DNA of 8,322 nucleotides. It comes from DASUAS01 sp035763625. GTDB taxonomy: Bacteria; Actinomycetota; Acidimicrobiia; IMCC26256; DASPTH01. The stretch is from the NCBI GenBank assembly GCA_035763625.1, contig DASUAS010000276.1, forward strand, positions 1 through 8,322, written 5' to 3'. Shown one piece after another: positions 1 to 6,628 of the stretch (the first letter of the stretch is position 1; every line of letters starts with the position of its first letter). The notes below the pieces were generated by a model that was given only the letters and a program-made list of their open reading frames with translations, was not told the DNA's origin and did not search any database. A program made the position numbers and the translations under genes.

Positions 1-423
1 GCGCTGAGCCTCGGCAACGCGGTGTCGGGCGCGCAGCTGGTGATCGACCTCGTCAACGGCGAGGGCATCCACGACGCCGGCACGCTCCTCCGCACCGGCG
101 GCGCGATATGGCTCACCAACGTGATCGTGTTCTCTCTCTCGTACTGGCTGTTCGACCGCGGCGGCCCATACGCGCGGGTGCACACGCCGGATCCGCTGCC
201 CGCGTTCATGTTCCCGCAGATGGACAAGCCCGAGTTCGCGCCGCCGCGGTGGCGGCCCGAGTACGTCGACTACCTCTACCTGGCGTTCACGAACGCGCTG
301 GCGTTCAGCCCGACCGACGTGATGCCGCTCGCGCGGTGGGCGAAGCTCACCATGCTCCTGCAGTCGCTGGTGTCGCTCATGATCGCGATCCTCGTGATCG
401 CCCGCGCCGTCAACATCCTCTGA
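1..423 (+). CDS. C-terminal part of an integral membrane protein (DUF1345-like, uncertain)
   Basis: The frame is open from base 1 to a TGA at 421-423, so 140 residues are visible and the N-terminus is outside the window. The GTG at 22 is probably internal, because in-frame coding continues to the edge. Two hydrophobic helices stand out: about residues 35-52 of the fragment (IWLTNVIVFSLSYWLF region) and about 114-136 at the C-terminus. Between them lies a hydrophilic, Pro- and Trp-containing segment (63-90), then a motif rich in conserved-looking residues (AFTNALAFSPTDVMPL, about 95-110). A Y-x-x-x-F...SPTDV...Q...S...VNIL ending resembles the C-terminus of DUF1345-type membrane proteins, but this is from memory of the family pattern. 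The substrate or function is unknown. The gene is convergent with the minus-strand genes, so it is not part of the sugar operon. Confidence 0.75.
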   Translation, partial: ALSLGNAVSGAQLVIDLVNGEGIHDAGTLLRTGGAIWLTNVIVFSLSYWLFDRGGPYARVHTPDPLPAFMFPQMDKPEFAPPRWRPEYVDYLYLAFTNALAFSPTDVMPLARWAKLTMLLQSLVSLMIAILVIARAVNIL

Positions 424-439
424 CCGGGTGCGCGGTCAG
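420..439. terminator. Inverted repeat spanning both convergent stop codons; possible bidirectional terminator
   Basis: CTGACCG (420-426) and CGGTCAG (433-439) are perfect inverted complements separated by a 6-base loop. The TGA stop of the plus-strand gene (421-423) and the TGA stop of the minus-strand gene (436-438) lie inside the two arms. There is no T-tract on either side, so a classical intrinsic terminator is not shown. Such T-poor hairpins between convergent genes are common in GC-rich bacteria, and a terminating role is inferred from position only. Confidence 0.35.
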
Positions 440-846
440 CCCACGACGTCGGTCGACGGCGGTGGCGGCGGAGGCGGAGCCGGCAGCGAGGTCGTGGACG
501 GCAGCGTCGCCACCGGGACGGTCGTGCTGGGGACCTGCGCCGCCGAAGGCGCGGACACGGACGCGGGGCGGGTGGTGGCGGGCGCGGTGGTCGGTGGGGT
601 GGTCGTCGACGATGTGGGTGCCGCGGGCGCGGGTGCGACGGGCCCGATGTCGACGAACGAGCCGGCGTCGGCAGCCGGTCCCGGTGGCGCCGCGGGTTGG
701 GGCACGGTGGTGGCGGTGACGACCCGCGCCGGACTCGGCGCCTCGCCATCGGGCCGCACGAGCGCGGCGACGAAGGCGCCGCCGAGCACCGCGTCGCCGA
801 TCACGAGGAACGCGATCAGACGCTGCGCACCGACGCGTCGGATCAC
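436..846 (-). CDS. Small membrane-anchored Pro/Thr-rich protein of unknown function
   Basis: This 136-residue protein starts at a GTG (846-844). It begins with a short basic stretch (RR at 3-4, R9), followed by one hydrophobic helix at about residues 11-30 (IAFLVIGDAVLGGAFVAALV). That arrangement fits an uncleaved signal anchor, with the rest outside the membrane. From about residue 35 to the end it is low-complexity Pro/Ala/Thr/Ser/Val, with a TTTPPTTAPATTRP-like run at 81-94 and seven consecutive prolines at 124-130. No cysteine or catalytic motif is visible. An in-frame TGA lies five codons upstream of the GTG, so no earlier start is possible, and GGTGAT at 855-850 can serve as ribosome binding site. 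Third codon positions are mostly G or C in this frame, which supports real coding. It lies 99 bp behind treY on the same strand and could be read through from that operon. Function is unknown; a cell-envelope spacer or stalk protein is one possibility. Confidence 0.62.
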   Translation of the reverse strand: MIRRVGAQRLIAFLVIGDAVLGGAFVAALVRPDGEAPSPARVVTATTVPQPAAPPGPAADAGSFVDIGPVAPAPAAPTSSTTTPPTTAPATTRPASVSAPSAAQVPSTTVPVATLPSTTSLPAPPPPPPPSTDVVG

Positions 847-849
847 TGC

Positions 850-855
850 ATCACC
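850..855 (-). promoter_or_regulatory. Ribosome binding site for the small membrane-anchored protein
   Basis: On the minus strand GGTGAT lies three bases before the GTG start at 846. It matches the downstream half of the extended anti-Shine-Dalgarno complement (GGAGGTGAT), so the short spacing is consistent with normal alignment. It overlaps the 3' arm of a small imperfect inverted repeat (gcatc 848-852 with gatgc 866-870, inner gcg/cgc 856-858 with 862-864) that could partly mask it. The site supports this GTG as the start. Confidence 0.4.
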
Positions 856-931
856 GCGTCACGCCGATGCCGACGGCGGAAGAGTCGAGGAAGCGGGAGG
901 GAAGGCGCATGGTGGTGACCGGTTCCCTGCC

Positions 932-945
932 CGAGGACGACCTCG
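932..945 (-). terminator. Short hairpin directly after treY stop; weak terminator candidate
   Basis: Read on the minus strand, CGAGG-TCGT-CCTCG forms a perfect 5-bp GC-rich stem with a four-base loop, and it starts on the first base after the treY TGA (948-946). No T-run follows. It may end the operon transcript, attenuate read-through into the small downstream gene, or only protect the 3' end. The rest of the 847-945 spacer shows no convincing promoter. Confidence 0.25.
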
Positions 946-2979
946 TCAGTCGTGCCCAGGCCGTTCGCTCGCCAAACTGCGCGCGACATGCGCGCGCACG
1001 AACACACCCGGGCGACGCGACTCGTACACCGCGTCGAGCGGCGCGAGCACGTCGACCCACGTCGCGGGATCGGCGAACGCGTCCGGGCGCGCGAGGGCAC
1101 GCGACGAGCGAACCGGCACGACGACCACCGCTTCGGGAGCGCCCGGCGAACCGCGCGTGAATGCGCAGATGTCGGGTGGCGCGTCGAGCGCCTGGTACCC
1201 GAGGTCGGCGAAGCCCGCAAAGTGGGCGCGGAGGGCGAGGAGCGCACGCGTGGCGAACAGCTTGGCGGTGAACCGGTCGACGGCGGCGCCGCGCTCCTGC
1301 TCGGCGAGCACCGATCGGCGCAACGACCAGTCCACGGGGCGGCGATTGTCGGGATCGACCAGCAGGTGGTTCCAGAGCTCGTCGCCCTGGTAGAAGTCGG
1401 GGACACCGGGCGCGGTGCACCGCAGCACCAGCCCCCCCAACGCGGTGCGATCGGCACGATCGACCACGTCGGCGAGGAACGGTACGAACCGCTCGCCGAA
1501 GCGCGCATCTGCGATCGCCGCGTCGACGACCTCGATCACGGCGCGTTCCCACACCTCGTCGGGTTCGACCCAGCTCGTGTGCCGCTTCGCCTCGCGGAAC
1601 GACTTCACCAGGGCGCCCTCGACGCGCTCGTGCGACAACGGCCACGCACCGACCAGCGTCTGCAGCACGAAGAGCAGCTCGTCGCCATCGGGCGTGCCGG
1701 TGGGCGCGCCGAGACGCTCCGCGTGTCGACCACACAGATCGCGCCACCACGTCACCAGTGTGAGCCACCGGTCGCCCATCGTCGAGAGCACCGCGATCCG
1801 GGCCCGCACGTCGGCGCTGCGCTTCGTGTCGTGGGTCGTGGCGGCGAGCAGCGCCCGGGGCCACGACGCGATGCGGCGCTCGTTCGCCCGGTGGAGCTCG
1901 TCGACGGAGATCCCGAACCGGTCGGGGTCACCCCCCACCTCGTTGAGCGCGAGCAGGCGGACGTCGCGGTACATCGCGGTGTCCTCGATGCCCTTGGCCA
2001 TCACCGCGCCGCAGGTCTGCTGGAACCGGACGACGAACTCGGCCGGCGTCGCCTCGGGTGCCTCGAGGGCCGCGACGAAGGCCGGCGGGAGTGCGGCGAG
2101 CGCCGCCGCGTCCTGCTCCGACGCGACGCGGGTCTCCGGCGCGAGGTAGGTCCGGTACACGGGCAGCGCGGCCAGCGCGGTCTCGAGTCCGTCGACGTCG
2201 GCCACGCGGCGCAGGCGAGCCACCTCGGGCTGGAAGGTGGTGGCGACCTGCTCGGCCTTGGCCCGGGCACCTTGCTCGCGGAACGTGGGACGCGAGCCGG
2301 CGGCGGCGTCGAGCGCGGCCCGCCCTTCGGGGTCGACGAACAACGCGTCGACGTCGACGAGGAATTCGTAGCCGGTGGTGCCCTCCACCGGCCACGGCGG
2401 CAACGTCTCACCGGGCTCGAGGATCTTCTCCACCCACACCTCGTCGATGCCCGCGTCGCGCAGCCGCCGCAGGTACGCGCCCGGATCGGCGAGACCGTCG
2501 ACGTGGTCGACGCGCACACCGGCGACGACGCCGTCGCGTACGAGCTCGACGATCTTGTCATGCGTCGTGGCGAAGACCTCGGGGTCTTCGACCCGCACGC
2601 CGGCCAGCTCGTCGATGTCGAAGAACCGCCGGTGGCCGCCTTCGGGATCGAGGTCGAAGAACGTGCGGCGCAGGTCCGGATCGCGCCAGAACGGATTCGC
2701 GTCGGAGACCGCCATGTGGTTGGGCACGATGTCGACGATCAGGTCGAGACCCGCGTTCGCGAGCGCGTGCAGGCCGTGCTCGCCGCCGAGCGCGTCGGAC
2801 ACCCGGCGCGGGTCGACCACGTCGTACCCGTGCGTCGAGCCCGGCCGGGCCTGCATGATCGGCGAGAGGTAGAGGTGGCTGACGCCGAGGTCGCGCAGGT
2901 ACGGGACCAGCGCGGTGGCATCGGCGAAGGTCAGGGCGGGACCGAGTTGCAGCCGGTACGTGGCGACCAGCGGCGTCAT
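946..2979 (-). CDS. treY: Maltooligosyl trehalose synthase (TreY), compact form
   Basis: This 677-residue GH13 (subfamily 26) enzyme isomerises the reducing-end alpha-1,4 bond of malto-oligosaccharides to an alpha,alpha-1,1 bond, giving maltooligosyl trehalose (EC 5.4.99.15) in the cytoplasm. The N-terminus carries the family signature TYRLQL (7-12), LGVSHLYLSPI (31-41) and GSTHGYDV (47-54). GH13 motif I is DIVPNHM (83-89). The likely nucleophile is D158 in GVRVDHVDG, the acid/base E184 in WVEKIL, and the transition-state Asp D384 in THDTKRS; VPDFYQGDELW is at 526-536. ATG 2979-2977 overlaps the glgX stop (ATGA), and no good ribosome binding site is visible, so translational coupling is likely. 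The usual length is roughly 700-830 residues. Here the insert normally found between the N-P-[WY]-W region (95-98) and the RRFFDIDELAG motif (117-127) is almost absent, leaving about 20 residues. The catalytic set is complete, so it is probably active. Confidence 0.95.
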   Translation of the reverse strand: MTPLVATYRLQLGPALTFADATALVPYLRDLGVSHLYLSPIMQARPGSTHGYDVVDPRRVSDALGGEHGLHALANAGLDLIVDIVPNHMAVSDANPFWRDPDLRRTFFDLDPEGGHRRFFDIDELAGVRVEDPEVFATTHDKIVELVRDGVVAGVRVDHVDGLADPGAYLRRLRDAGIDEVWVEKILEPGETLPPWPVEGTTGYEFLVDVDALFVDPEGRAALDAAAGSRPTFREQGARAKAEQVATTFQPEVARLRRVADVDGLETALAALPVYRTYLAPETRVASEQDAAALAALPPAFVAALEAPEATPAEFVVRFQQTCGAVMAKGIEDTAMYRDVRLLALNEVGGDPDRFGISVDELHRANERRIASWPRALLAATTHDTKRSADVRARIAVLSTMGDRWLTLVTWWRDLCGRHAERLGAPTGTPDGDELLFVLQTLVGAWPLSHERVEGALVKSFREAKRHTSWVEPDEVWERAVIEVVDAAIADARFGERFVPFLADVVDRADRTALGGLVLRCTAPGVPDFYQGDELWNHLLVDPDNRRPVDWSLRRSVLAEQERGAAVDRFTAKLFATRALLALRAHFAGFADLGYQALDAPPDICAFTRGSPGAPEAVVVVPVRSSRALARPDAFADPATWVDVLAPLDAVYESRRPGVFVRAHVARSLASERPGHD

Positions 2980-5084
2980 CGCCGTCGGCTCAAGACCACC
3001 ACCGAACGTTCTCCCACCGCGACCGCTTGTCGGGCGGTGTACTCACGACCGTCCCCGCCGGCCCCCGCGGTGGAGAGCGCGACCGACCAGCGTGCGCCGA
3101 AGCGACGCGGGGGCAGGAGGAACTCGACGTCCTCGTAGCGGGCGTTGAACAACAGGATGAGCGAGTCGTCGTGCACCGGCTCGCCGTGCGGCGTCACCGA
3201 ACGGATGGCGTCACCGTTGAGGAACACCCCCACCGGACCGCCCTGCACCTCCCAGTCGCGCCGCGCCATGCGCCGGCCATCGGGACGGAACCACCAGATG
3301 TCGGGCAGACCCTGGGCATCGGGTTCACCGGCGAAGAAGGTGTCGCGCCGCACCACGGGATGATCGTGACGGAACTCGATCACGCGGCGAGCGAACGTGT
3401 GCAGCTGCTCGCGGGCGTCGTCGAGCGCCCAGTCGATCCAGGAGATCTCGTTGTCCTGGCAGTACGCGTTGTTGTTGCCACCCTGACTGCGGCCCAACTC
3501 GTCGCCGGCGAGCAGCATCGGCACACCTTGCGAGAGGAGCAGGGTGGTGAGGAAGTTGCGCTGCTGACGTGCGCGCAGCGCGAGGATCTCGGCGTCGTCG
3601 GTTGCACCTTCGACGCCACAGTTCCAACTGCGGTTGTCGTCGGTGCCGTCGGCGTTGTCCTCGAGGTTCGCCTCGTTGTGCTTCTCGTTGTAGGAGACGA
3701 GGTCGGCGAGGGTGAAGCCGTCGTGCGCGGTGACGAAGTTGATCGACGCGAACGGGCGACGGCCGTCGCGTTCGTAGAGGTCGGCGGAACCGGCGAACCG
3801 GGTCGCGAAGTCGCCGACCGGCGCGACACCCCGCCAGTAGTCGCGCACGGTGTCGCGGTACGGGCCGTTCCACTCGGTCCACAGCACCGGGAAGTTGCCG
3901 ACCTGGTAACCACCCTCACCCACGTCCCACGGCTCGGCGATGAGCTTCACCTGTGAGAGCACGGGATCCTGGAAGACGATGTCGAAGAACGCGGAGAGCC
4001 GGTTGACCTCGTGGAACTCGCGCGCCAGGGCCGAGGCCAGGTCGAAGCGGAACCCGTCGACGTGGCACTCGACCACGAAGTAGCGCAGCGAGTCCATGAT
4101 GAGCCGCAGCACGTTCGGGCTCACCGGGTTGAGGCTGTTGCCGGTCCCGGTGTAGTCGACGTAGTAGCGCGGATCCTCCGGCGACAACCGGTAGTACGAC
4201 GCGTTGTCGATGCCGCGGAACGACAGCATCGGGCCCAAGTGGCCGCCCTCGGCGGTGTGGTTGTAGACGACGTCGAGGATGACCTCGATGCCGGCCGCGT
4301 GCAGCGCCTTCACCATGCCCTTGAACTCGGACAGCTGCTCGCCGCGCCGGCCGGTCGCCGCGTACTCGGAGTGCGGCGCGAGGTATCCGATCGAGCTGTA
4401 ACCCCAGTAGTTCGTGAGACCCTTGTCGACGAGGCCTGCTTCGTCGGTGATGTGGTGCACCGGGAGCAGCTCGACCGCGGTGACACCGAGCTCCACGAGG
4501 TGCGCGATCGCCTCCTCCGACGCCAGCGCGGCGTACGTGCCCCGGAGGTCTTCTCGAATCCGCGGATGGGTCTTCGTGAAGCCCTTGACGTGGGCCTCGT
4601 AGATGATCGTCTCGTTCCACGGCCTCCGCGGCGGGTGGTCGCCTTCCCAGTCGAAGTGCTCCGACACGACGACCGACTTCGGGATCGCGTCCTGGTCGTC
4701 CTCGTCGTCGGCGACGAGGTCGGCGTCGTCGCCGTCGGGGACGTACGGCAGCACGTTCGCGACCCCGTAGCCGACCTGCCCGTCGATCGCCTTGGCGTAG
4801 GGATCGATGAGGAGCTTGCGAGAGTTGAAGCGGTGGCCCGCCTTCGGGTCGTACTCGCCGTGCACGCGGTACGCGTAGCGCTGCCCGGGACCGACGCCCG
4901 GGAGGTAGCAGTGCCAGTGGAAGGCGGTGCGCTCCCCCATCGCGATGCGGGTCTCGTGGTCGTCGATGTCGAACAAGCACAGCTCGACGCGTTCGGCGTG
5001 CTCGGAGAACAGCGCGAAGTTGGTGCCGTCACCGTCCCACACCGCGCCGAGCGGGAACGGGCGCCCCGGCCACACCTCGGTCAT
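2976..5084 (-). CDS. glgX: Glycogen debranching enzyme GlgX/TreX
   Basis: This 702-residue GH13 (subfamily 11) isoamylase-type enzyme hydrolyses alpha-1,6 branches of glycogen or limit dextrin, releasing linear malto-oligosaccharides that feed TreY. An N-terminal CBM48-like beta domain (PFPLGAVWDGDGTNFALFS, 9-27) precedes the TIM barrel. Motif I is DVVYNH (271-276), the nucleophile D348 (VDGFRFDLA), the acid/base E384 (LIAEPWD) and the third Asp D455 (TAHDGF). NNNAYCQDNEISW (537-549) is typical of GlgX. The open frame extends upstream to a GTG at 5102, but I chose the ATG at 5084-5082. It overlaps the treZ stop as ATGA, lies 9 bases after GGGAGGG, and the six residues upstream (MGGTGA) look like translated ribosome binding site. 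An acidic patch sits at residues 117-132, ten of sixteen being Asp or Glu. Length is normal for the family. The gene downstream, treY, starts inside its stop codon. Confidence 0.95.
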   Translation of the reverse strand: MTEVWPGRPFPLGAVWDGDGTNFALFSEHAERVELCLFDIDDHETRIAMGERTAFHWHCYLPGVGPGQRYAYRVHGEYDPKAGHRFNSRKLLIDPYAKAIDGQVGYGVANVLPYVPDGDDADLVADDEDDQDAIPKSVVVSEHFDWEGDHPPRRPWNETIIYEAHVKGFTKTHPRIREDLRGTYAALASEEAIAHLVELGVTAVELLPVHHITDEAGLVDKGLTNYWGYSSIGYLAPHSEYAATGRRGEQLSEFKGMVKALHAAGIEVILDVVYNHTAEGGHLGPMLSFRGIDNASYYRLSPEDPRYYVDYTGTGNSLNPVSPNVLRLIMDSLRYFVVECHVDGFRFDLASALAREFHEVNRLSAFFDIVFQDPVLSQVKLIAEPWDVGEGGYQVGNFPVLWTEWNGPYRDTVRDYWRGVAPVGDFATRFAGSADLYERDGRRPFASINFVTAHDGFTLADLVSYNEKHNEANLEDNADGTDDNRSWNCGVEGATDDAEILALRARQQRNFLTTLLLSQGVPMLLAGDELGRSQGGNNNAYCQDNEISWIDWALDDAREQLHTFARRVIEFRHDHPVVRRDTFFAGEPDAQGLPDIWWFRPDGRRMARRDWEVQGGPVGVFLNGDAIRSVTPHGEPVHDDSLILLFNARYEDVEFLLPPRRFGARWSVALSTAGAGGDGREYTARQAVAVGERSVVVLSRRR

Positions 5085-6628
5085 CGCACCCGTCCCTCCC
5101 ACGGACCGACGCCGTGCTGCTCGACATCGGTGAAATTCATGAGCAGCTCCACGTCACCGCGCGACACGCGCAGGAAGCGGGCGTCCTCGTCGACCTCCAC
5201 GCGCAGCGGGCCGGGGGCCAACTGCCGACGCAGCTCGAGCAGCCGACGGTAGTACGCGAGGTGCTCGGCGTCGCCCGTCACGGGATCGAGCTTGGACTGC
5301 ACGAAGGTGCTCATCGCGCCCGGATCGGGCACTTCGGCGTGCGCGAACGCCGCGAACTCGGCGAACTCGCGGCGACGGCCTTCGCGCGTGGCCCGGGCGA
5401 TCTCCGGGTCGACGTGATCGGCGAAGAAGAGGAACGGGTGTTGCTCGTCGTACTCCTCCCCCATGAACAGCAGCGGGATGCCCGGCGCCAGGATGCTGCA
5501 GAACGCGGCCAGCCGCAGCTTCCGACCGTGCAGCCGGTCGCCGAACGCCCGGTTGCCGACCTGGTCGTGGTTCTGGGCGCACACGACGAGTTGCGGCGCG
5601 TCGGTGCGTTCGTACTCCTGGGCGACGTCGGCGACGGTGCCGTAGTCGGCGTAGTAGCCGTCGTGCTCGTCGGTGAGCAGGGCGTGCACCGCGTGGTGGA
5701 GCTCGTCGCCCCACTGCGCGTCGCAGTGCCACTCGCAGATCGGGCGCACGTCACCGGGCGCCATCTCGGCGATGACCAACGTCGAGTCGCGCACGGCGTG
5801 GACGCGATCGGCCAGTTCGGCGACGATGTGCTCTCGGCAGTCGTCGACGATCGCATGGACGGCGTCGAGGCGCAGACCGTCGACGTGGTAGTCGCGCACC
5901 CACTGCTCGGCGTTCTGGATCGCCCACTCGCGCACCCCGCGCCGTCCGAACGCGAGCGCGGGGCCCCAGAAGGTCTGATGCGCGTCGTCGGTGTAGGGCG
6001 CGAACGCGGTGATCGCGTCGGCCCCCGGGCCGAGGTGGTTGTACACGACGTCGAGCACGACCCCCAGGCCGAGCCCGTGCGCCCGATCGACGAGGTGCGC
6101 CAGCCCGTCGGGGCCGCCGTAGTCGGGGTGAGGTGCGGAGGTGTAGAGCCCGTCGTAGCCCCAGCCGAAGTGGCCCGGGAACGTCGCCACCGGCATGAGC
6201 TCGATGGCGGTGATCCCGAGGTCGACGAGCGCCGGGAGCCGGTCGACGATCGCGGTGAACGTGCCCGCGGGAGTGAAGGTGCCGACGTGCAGCTCGTAGA
6301 GCACGAGGTCGTCGAGGGCGACGCCGTGCCAGCCCGCGTCGGACCACGAGAAGCGCGTCGGGTCGGCCACCGCCGACGCCCCCTGCACCCCGTCCGGCTG
6401 TGCGCGCGCCGCCGGATCCGGCCACGTCCGCGTCCGATCGACACGGAAGCGGTAGCGGTCGCCATGGGTGCCCGGTCGGGTGATGCTCCACGTTCCGTCG
6501 TCGGCGCGGACGAGGGGTTCGATCACGTCGTCTCGCACGAGCTCCACGAGCGTCGCGGTCGGCGCCCACACCGTGTACGTGATGTCGCCGTCGTCGACGG
6601 CCGCACCCAGTCTCGGGAACGACGTCAC
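5081..6628 (-). CDS. treZ: Maltooligosyl trehalose trehalohydrolase (TreZ), diverged compact form
   Basis: This 515-residue GH13 (subfamily 10) enzyme releases free trehalose from maltooligosyl trehalose (EC 3.2.1.141), completing the TreY step in the cytoplasm. An N-terminal beta domain (ITYTVWAPTATLVEL, 16-30) is followed by LYELHVGTFTPAGTF (110-124), FGWGYDGLY (154-162), motif I DVVYNHLGPG (193-202), nucleophile D255 (GLRLDAVH), acid/base E288 (VIAE), CDAQWGDELHHAVHALL (302-318) and third Asp D355 (QNHDQVGNRAFGDRL). I set the start at GTG 6628-6626, which overlaps the glgB stop as GTGA. The frame is open upstream to 6937, but that part is Arg-rich out-of-frame glgB sequence. Oddities: the ESDLNDPR motif usual after the acid/base Glu reads EMAPGDVR; the usual RGRRHG-containing linker before QNHDQ is missing; and the C-terminal beta domain stops soon after LLMNFTDVE (496-504). 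The usual length is about 560-600. The identity is secure for the fold and context, though specificity could have shifted. Confidence 0.9.
   Translation of the reverse strand: MTSFPRLGAAVDDGDITYTVWAPTATLVELVRDDVIEPLVRADDGTWSITRPGTHGDRYRFRVDRTRTWPDPAARAQPDGVQGASAVADPTRFSWSDAGWHGVALDDLVLYELHVGTFTPAGTFTAIVDRLPALVDLGITAIELMPVATFPGHFGWGYDGLYTSAPHPDYGGPDGLAHLVDRAHGLGLGVVLDVVYNHLGPGADAITAFAPYTDDAHQTFWGPALAFGRRGVREWAIQNAEQWVRDYHVDGLRLDAVHAIVDDCREHIVAELADRVHAVRDSTLVIAEMAPGDVRPICEWHCDAQWGDELHHAVHALLTDEHDGYYADYGTVADVAQEYERTDAPQLVVCAQNHDQVGNRAFGDRLHGRKLRLAAFCSILAPGIPLLFMGEEYDEQHPFLFFADHVDPEIARATREGRRREFAEFAAFAHAEVPDPGAMSTFVQSKLDPVTGDAEHLAYYRRLLELRRQLAPGPLRVEVDEDARFLRVSRGDVELLMNFTDVEQHGVGPWEGRVR
5094..5100 (-). 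promoter_or_regulatory. Ribosome binding site deciding the glgX start
   Basis: On the minus strand GGGAGGG (5100-5094) is followed by nine bases and the ATG at 5084. It lies inside the last codons of treZ. A longer reading of glgX from the GTG at 5102 would place this motif inside the coding sequence, which argues against that start. Confidence 0.6.

Noticed and set aside
428..1393. A 321-codon plus-strand open frame across the small gene and the 3' end of treY
   Set aside because: It is low-complexity Gly/Val then Arg/Ser/Thr, which is the reverse image of the Pro/Thr-rich tail and of treY. It overlaps two better-supported genes.
952..3138. A 728-codon open frame on the plus strand opposite all of treY and the end of glgX
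   Set aside because: It is rich in Arg, Val, Glu, Gly and His with no domain or membrane pattern, and it mirrors the GC-rich codon structure of treY. Long antisense frames are expected in such DNA, and the minus strand encodes clear enzymes.
5085..5102. GlgX start at GTG 5102
   Set aside because: It would translate the GGGAGGG ribosome binding site as protein. The ATG at 5084 has proper spacing and an ATGA overlap.
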